From an uncultured Granulosicoccaceae bacterium (GTDB lineage Bacteria; Pseudomonadota; Gammaproteobacteria; CALCKW01): a DNA stretch of 10,490 bases. The stretch spans positions 1 through 10,490 of the forward strand of contig CALDHJ010000051.1 of the NCBI GenBank assembly GCA_937941555.1. The letters are read 5' to 3'. A program made the position numbers and the translations under genes. Positions 8,268 through 10,490 of this stretch are shown in pieces; position 1 is the first letter of the stretch; every line of letters begins with the position of its first letter. Under the pieces are notes generated by a model. It was not told where the DNA came from and did no database searches. It saw only the letters and a list, made by a program, of their open reading frames with translations.

Positions 8268-8305
8268 AAAAAAAAAACCGCTCAACCCGAGCGAGTTGAG
8301 CGGTT
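8268..8305 (-). terminator. Rho-independent terminator after the export-protein gene
   Basis: A perfect 11-bp stem (8276-8286 with 8295-8305) closes an 8-base loop. On the minus strand it is followed by a run of ten T (8277-8268). It begins 17 bases after the stop of the export gene. On the plus strand the hairpin is not followed by T residues, so it acts in one direction. The next gene on the same strand starts only about 50 bases beyond, so it needs its own promoter or read-through. Confidence 0.92.
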
Positions 8306-8321
8306 CGTGCAGTGGGTGCGA

Positions 8322-8915
8322 TCAGGGAACGACGACCACGTCGCCGCTGTGTAACACAATGTTCTGGTCCAAATCGCGGCCGCGCTTCACGTCGCTGAAA
8401 TCGAAGCGGTAGACCTGCTGGTCTTGCGTAAGCTGGCTGCGGCGTTGAATCTGAATTTTGTCCTCAACCGCGTAGGGTGTCATTCCACCTGCGAGCGTGA
8501 GCGCCTGCATGACGTCGACATACCGGCCGAGCGTAAACTGGCCGGGGTTCTGAACCTGACCGATCACGAACACCGTGTAGCCCGACACCTTGGTCACCGA
8601 TACCGTCACGACCGCTTCCGGGATATAGCGCTCAACGCGGCGGCGAATCTCTTCCTGGACCTGTTTGGGTGTCTTCCCGGACACCGTCAGGTCGCCGGCC
8701 AGCGGAAATGAGATGCCGCCGTCCGGCCGCACCAGCACTTCCTTGTCGAGATCCTCTTCTTTCCAGACCGAGATTTGCAGCACGTCCTCAGGGCCAATGC
8801 GGTAAGCCGGGTTGTTGTCCGGGGCATTCCCTTCAGCCATCGCTCCGAAGGAAATCACGAAAAGCCCGAGACCCAGGACATAGGTCGCCGCGTGCTTGAT
8901 CGATTTGTGAATCAT
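8322..8915 (-). CDS. Short Wza-family polysaccharide export protein (Poly_export + SLBB)
   Basis: A 197-residue periplasmic/outer-membrane export protein. A signal peptide (about 1-27, ending in FGAMA) is followed by a Poly_export domain (about 38-110, starting YRIGPEDVLQISVW and including VRPDGGISFPLAGDL) and one SLBB domain (about 115-165, GYTVFVIGQVQNPGQFTL to MQALTLAGGMTPYA). It ends at HSGDVVVVP. Wza of E. coli is about 380 residues with a C-terminal pore helix; this one lacks that part and resembles the short export proteins of exosortase-type EPS clusters. No lipobox cysteine is present, so it looks like a signal-peptidase-I substrate rather than a lipoprotein. ATG 8915 is chosen because GAGGA lies five bases upstream; a TTG at 8927 has its purine run directly adjacent, which is poor. 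A terminator follows. Confidence 0.92.
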   Translation of the reverse strand: MIHKSIKHAATYVLGLGLFVISFGAMAEGNAPDNNPAYRIGPEDVLQISVWKEEDLDKEVLVRPDGGISFPLAGDLTVSGKTPKQVQEEIRRRVERYIPEAVVTVSVTKVSGYTVFVIGQVQNPGQFTLGRYVDVMQALTLAGGMTPYAVEDKIQIQRRSQLTQDQQVYRFDFSDVKRGRDLDQNIVLHSGDVVVVP

Positions 8916-9114
8916 GGGAGTCCTCAACCTTCACTTTGAATACGTGCCCGTGTTCACACACGGGCCAAGAATGAGTGCGTGCAACCGGCTTTTCGGTCCC
9001 ATCGCGGATAACCGATGATGATAGACCGTAAGCCCCGACAACAGTTGCCGCAGTTGCGCGTCAATTTATTGTCTTGGAAGTCTGACCCGTGAAATCGGCC
9101 AGAATTCCATGACC
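8916..9114 (-). promoter_or_regulatory. Intergenic region with hairpin, upstream of the export gene
   Basis: This 199-bp stretch shows no convincing gene. It contains a perfect 8-bp inverted repeat GCCCGTGT/ACACGGGC with a 4-base loop at 8946-8965, about 30 bases before the export-protein ATG. It has no T-run, so it is a leader hairpin or operator candidate rather than a terminator. A 7-base direct repeat, CAGTTGC on the plus strand, lies at 9042-9048 and 9051-9057. A TTGACG (9064-9059) is present but has no acceptable -10 at normal spacing, and TATCAT (9023-9018) has no good -35. A promoter for the export gene is expected here but cannot be fixed. Confidence 0.35.
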
Positions 9115-9306
9115 TCAATCGAGTTGCCCGGGCCGCCGCATGATCGCGACGTATGCCAGCACAACCACAACCAGCAATCCGAACACCGGCGCAACACCGC
9201 TACTACTGCCGCCCGTGTCCACCACTTCGGGTTCTACCGCGACGGTTACCGCCGCATAGGGGGGCACGTCGGTTGCCGCACTCTGATTCTCCAACCCTTC
9301 TTGCAC
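9115..9306 (-). CDS. Small protein/orphan C-terminal sorting-tail-like segment
   Basis: A 63-codon frame with GTG start at 9306, preceded by GGAG nine bases upstream. It has no signal peptide. Residues 1-31 are acidic/polar. GGSSSG (32-37) is followed by one hydrophobic helix (about 38-56, VAPVFGLLVVVVLAYVAIM), an Arg pair (57-58) and a short tail. This linker-helix-RR order is that of C-terminal surface-sorting signals; it is closest in style to GlyGly-CTERM tails and not to PEP-CTERM. Codon choice looks like coding sequence. It starts 80 bases after the stop of the large repeat protein, in another frame, and three in-frame stops lie between, so a single frameshift does not join them. It may be a separate small membrane protein or a detached remnant of the repeat protein's C-terminus. 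Confidence 0.5.
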   Translation of the reverse strand: MQEGLENQSAATDVPPYAAVTVAVEPEVVDTGGSSSGVAPVFGLLVVVVLAYVAIMRRPGQLD

Positions 9307-9386
9307 AACTGGTTACTCCATTTACAACTTTTACAGCTCGCGATGCAGGCTAGGCACCGAGGTCAACAAACGCCCACTGCGCCATG

Positions 9387-10490
9387 TCAGGGATCGCTGG
9401 CGGTCACCGTGATCGATCCCGTTGCCGAATCGATTCCGTCCGTCACCTCGAACTCGATAACACGCAACCCGGCGGTGCCAGGTGTGTAGACAATCTCCGC
9501 ACCGGACACGCTCAACACACCCGTCGCATCCTCCGACCCAACGGCAAATTGCGCGCTGATCAGGTTCAGCGTATCGCCGACGTCTGCGTCACTCGCAGAC
9601 CCCGACACCACCACATCATAGCGCAGCTCTGCCCCCACATCGGTCGCCGCAAGGCCAGTATCGTTCGCCTGCGGTGGATTGTTCGGCGCCGTCACCGCCA
9701 CAGTCAAGGTGCTGGATGCCGTGTCGATTCCGTCGCTGACGGTGTATTCGACGACATGGTTACCCACCGAGCCCGGCGTGTACTGGATCACGCTGGTTCC
9801 CACGATGGCGACCGTGCCCGTCGGGTCACCACTGCCCACTGCAAGAGACGCTGCGGTCAGTTCGAGTGGGTCATTGTCCGCATCGCTGACCGCACCTTCG
9901 GTTACGACATTGAAATTGAGCACACCGCCGAGAATCAACGCGTCGTTCGAGGCCACAGCAACAGGCGGTGTGTTGGGTGATGCCACGGTCGCGTTTATCG
10001 TGTCGACGCCAATGAGATCGCCATCGTTGGCCCGCACCCGAATGTTCGTGGTTCCCGGCGCATTCGCGAGAACAGTGACTTCCACTTTAGCCGGCGCACC
10101 GGGGTCCGTTGCAAGTGCCACACTTGCTGTCGCGACCGCTGCATCCACTGGCGTCGCTGACAACTGCAGCAGCGCCAGGTCTGTTTCGACATCCGCCACG
10201 TCGACGTAAACTGAGCGGGAATCGCCTGGCGCACTCAATGCAATCGACGAACTGCCCACTACCGACACCGTCGGGCGGTCATTGATCGAGCTCACAGTGA
10301 CCGTCACCACCCCGGACACCGTCGCACCGGCGGCGTCACGCACGACATAGCTGAATTGGTCATCACCGAAAAAATCGGCATCCGGTGTGTACCGAACAAA
10401 TCCCGCTTCGAAATACAGCTCGCCGTTTTCAGCCGCCTGCGTTAGCGCCACTGACTGCAGTTCGAGGTCATCACCGTCCGCATCGCTGGC
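9387..10490 (-). CDS. C-terminal part of a large secreted Ig/cadherin-like repeat protein (partial, 5' end outside window)
   Basis: The frame is open from the window edge (it enters with ASDADGDDLELQ) and ends at TGA 9389-9387, leaving 367 residues visible. An internal GTG at 10451 is not the start. Residues 1-66 look like a cadherin-like/Big domain with the signature YTPDADFFGDDQFSY. A second beta-sandwich-like module covers about 70-170. Two homologous repeats of 97 and 98 residues follow (173-269 and 270-367), both starting NxPP, with SDAD near position 30, YTPG near 65 and SDGID or TDGID near 80. Asp-rich loops (SDADGDD, SDADNDP, SDADVGD) suggest calcium binding. Such proteins are usually cell-surface or secreted adhesins or matrix proteins. 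The protein stops right after the last repeat (TVTASDP), with no sorting or secretion signal of its own. No catalytic domain is visible in this part. Confidence 0.88.
   Translation of the reverse strand, partial: ASDADGDDLELQSVALTQAAENGELYFEAGFVRYTPDADFFGDDQFSYVVRDAAGATVSGVVTVTVSSINDRPTVSVVGSSSIALSAPGDSRSVYVDVADVETDLALLQLSATPVDAAVATASVALATDPGAPAKVEVTVLANAPGTTNIRVRANDGDLIGVDTINATVASPNTPPVAVASNDALILGGVLNFNVVTEGAVSDADNDPLELTAASLAVGSGDPTGTVAIVGTSVIQYTPGSVGNHVVEYTVSDGIDTASSTLTVAVTAPNNPPQANDTGLAATDVGAELRYDVVVSGSASDADVGDTLNLISAQFAVGSEDATGVLSVSGAEIVYTPGTAGLRVIEFEVTDGIDSATGSITVTASDP
9390..9974 (-). repeat. Tandem pair of about 97-residue Ig-like repeats
   Basis: Two adjacent protein repeats, encoded by 9974-9684 (97 codons) and 9683-9390 (98 codons), align over their whole length. 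Shared positions include NxPP at the start, the SDAD loop, AVGS followed two residues later by a TG, YTPG, the VVEYTVSDGID / VIEFEVTDGID block and a final TVTV-like strand. They are clearly divergent at DNA level, so this is an old duplication within the adhesin rather than a recent one. More copies may lie upstream outside the window. Confidence 0.85.

Noticed and set aside
8916..8927. TTG start four codons upstream of the export protein
   Set aside because: The purine-rich stretch is directly adjacent to it, whereas ATG 8915 has GAGGA at good spacing.
9115..9389. A single frameshift joining the repeat protein to the small tail ORF
   Set aside because: Three stops in the tail's frame lie between 9389 and 9307, so one indel cannot restore a continuous frame.

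Overview
The window reads as one exopolysaccharide/cell-surface locus of a Gram-negative bacterium. Every gene I can support lies on the minus strand, so it is read from high to low coordinates. The DNA looks GC-rich by eye, which gives long antisense open frames that I do not consider genes. An outer-membrane export lipoprotein-family protein (here without a lipobox), a putative outer-membrane barrel, periplasmic-type signal peptides and a sigma-54-like promoter indicate a Gram-negative proteobacterium. A marine-type gammaproteobacterium is my guess from the large Ig/cadherin-like protein and the GlyGly-CTERM-like tail, but the lineage is not established by the sequence.

Layout in transcription order: (1) 10490-9387, the C-terminal 367 residues of a large secreted Ig/cadherin-like repeat protein, its start lying outside the window. 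(2) 9306-9115, a small ORF ending in a Gly/Ser linker, a membrane helix and two arginines, like a C-terminal surface-sorting tail. (3) 9114-8916, a 199-bp intergenic stretch with a perfect hairpin. (4) 8915-8322, a short Wza-type polysaccharide export protein, followed by a clear rho-independent terminator (8268-8305). (5) 8217-6964, a putative outer-membrane beta-barrel protein. (6) 6963-6817, an intergenic region with a good sigma-54 -24/-12 element. (7) 6816-1738, five tightly packed nucleotide-sugar genes: glucose-1-phosphate cytidylyltransferase, a UXS-like SDR, a nucleotide-sugar 6-dehydrogenase, an RmlC-like 3,5-epimerase and an NAD(P)-dependent oxidoreductase with a C-terminal SAF-like domain. 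(8) 1696-1, a WecA/MraY-family polyprenyl-phosphate sugar-1-phosphate transferase with an unusually long membrane C-terminus, running off the window.

Together the genes make sense as precursor supply (the five-gene sugar cassette), initiation of a repeat unit on the lipid carrier (WecA-like enzyme) and passage through periplasm and outer membrane (Wza-like protein, barrel). Polymerase, flippase, chain-length regulator and further glycosyltransferases are not in view. The most interesting points are: a CDP-glucose-forming enzyme translationally coupled to a decarboxylase-like SDR and a 6-dehydrogenase with no recognisable CDP-glucose 4,6-dehydratase; the orphan sorting-tail ORF beside the repeat protein; the sigma-54 element in front of the sugar cassette; and the terminator that separates export protein from barrel.
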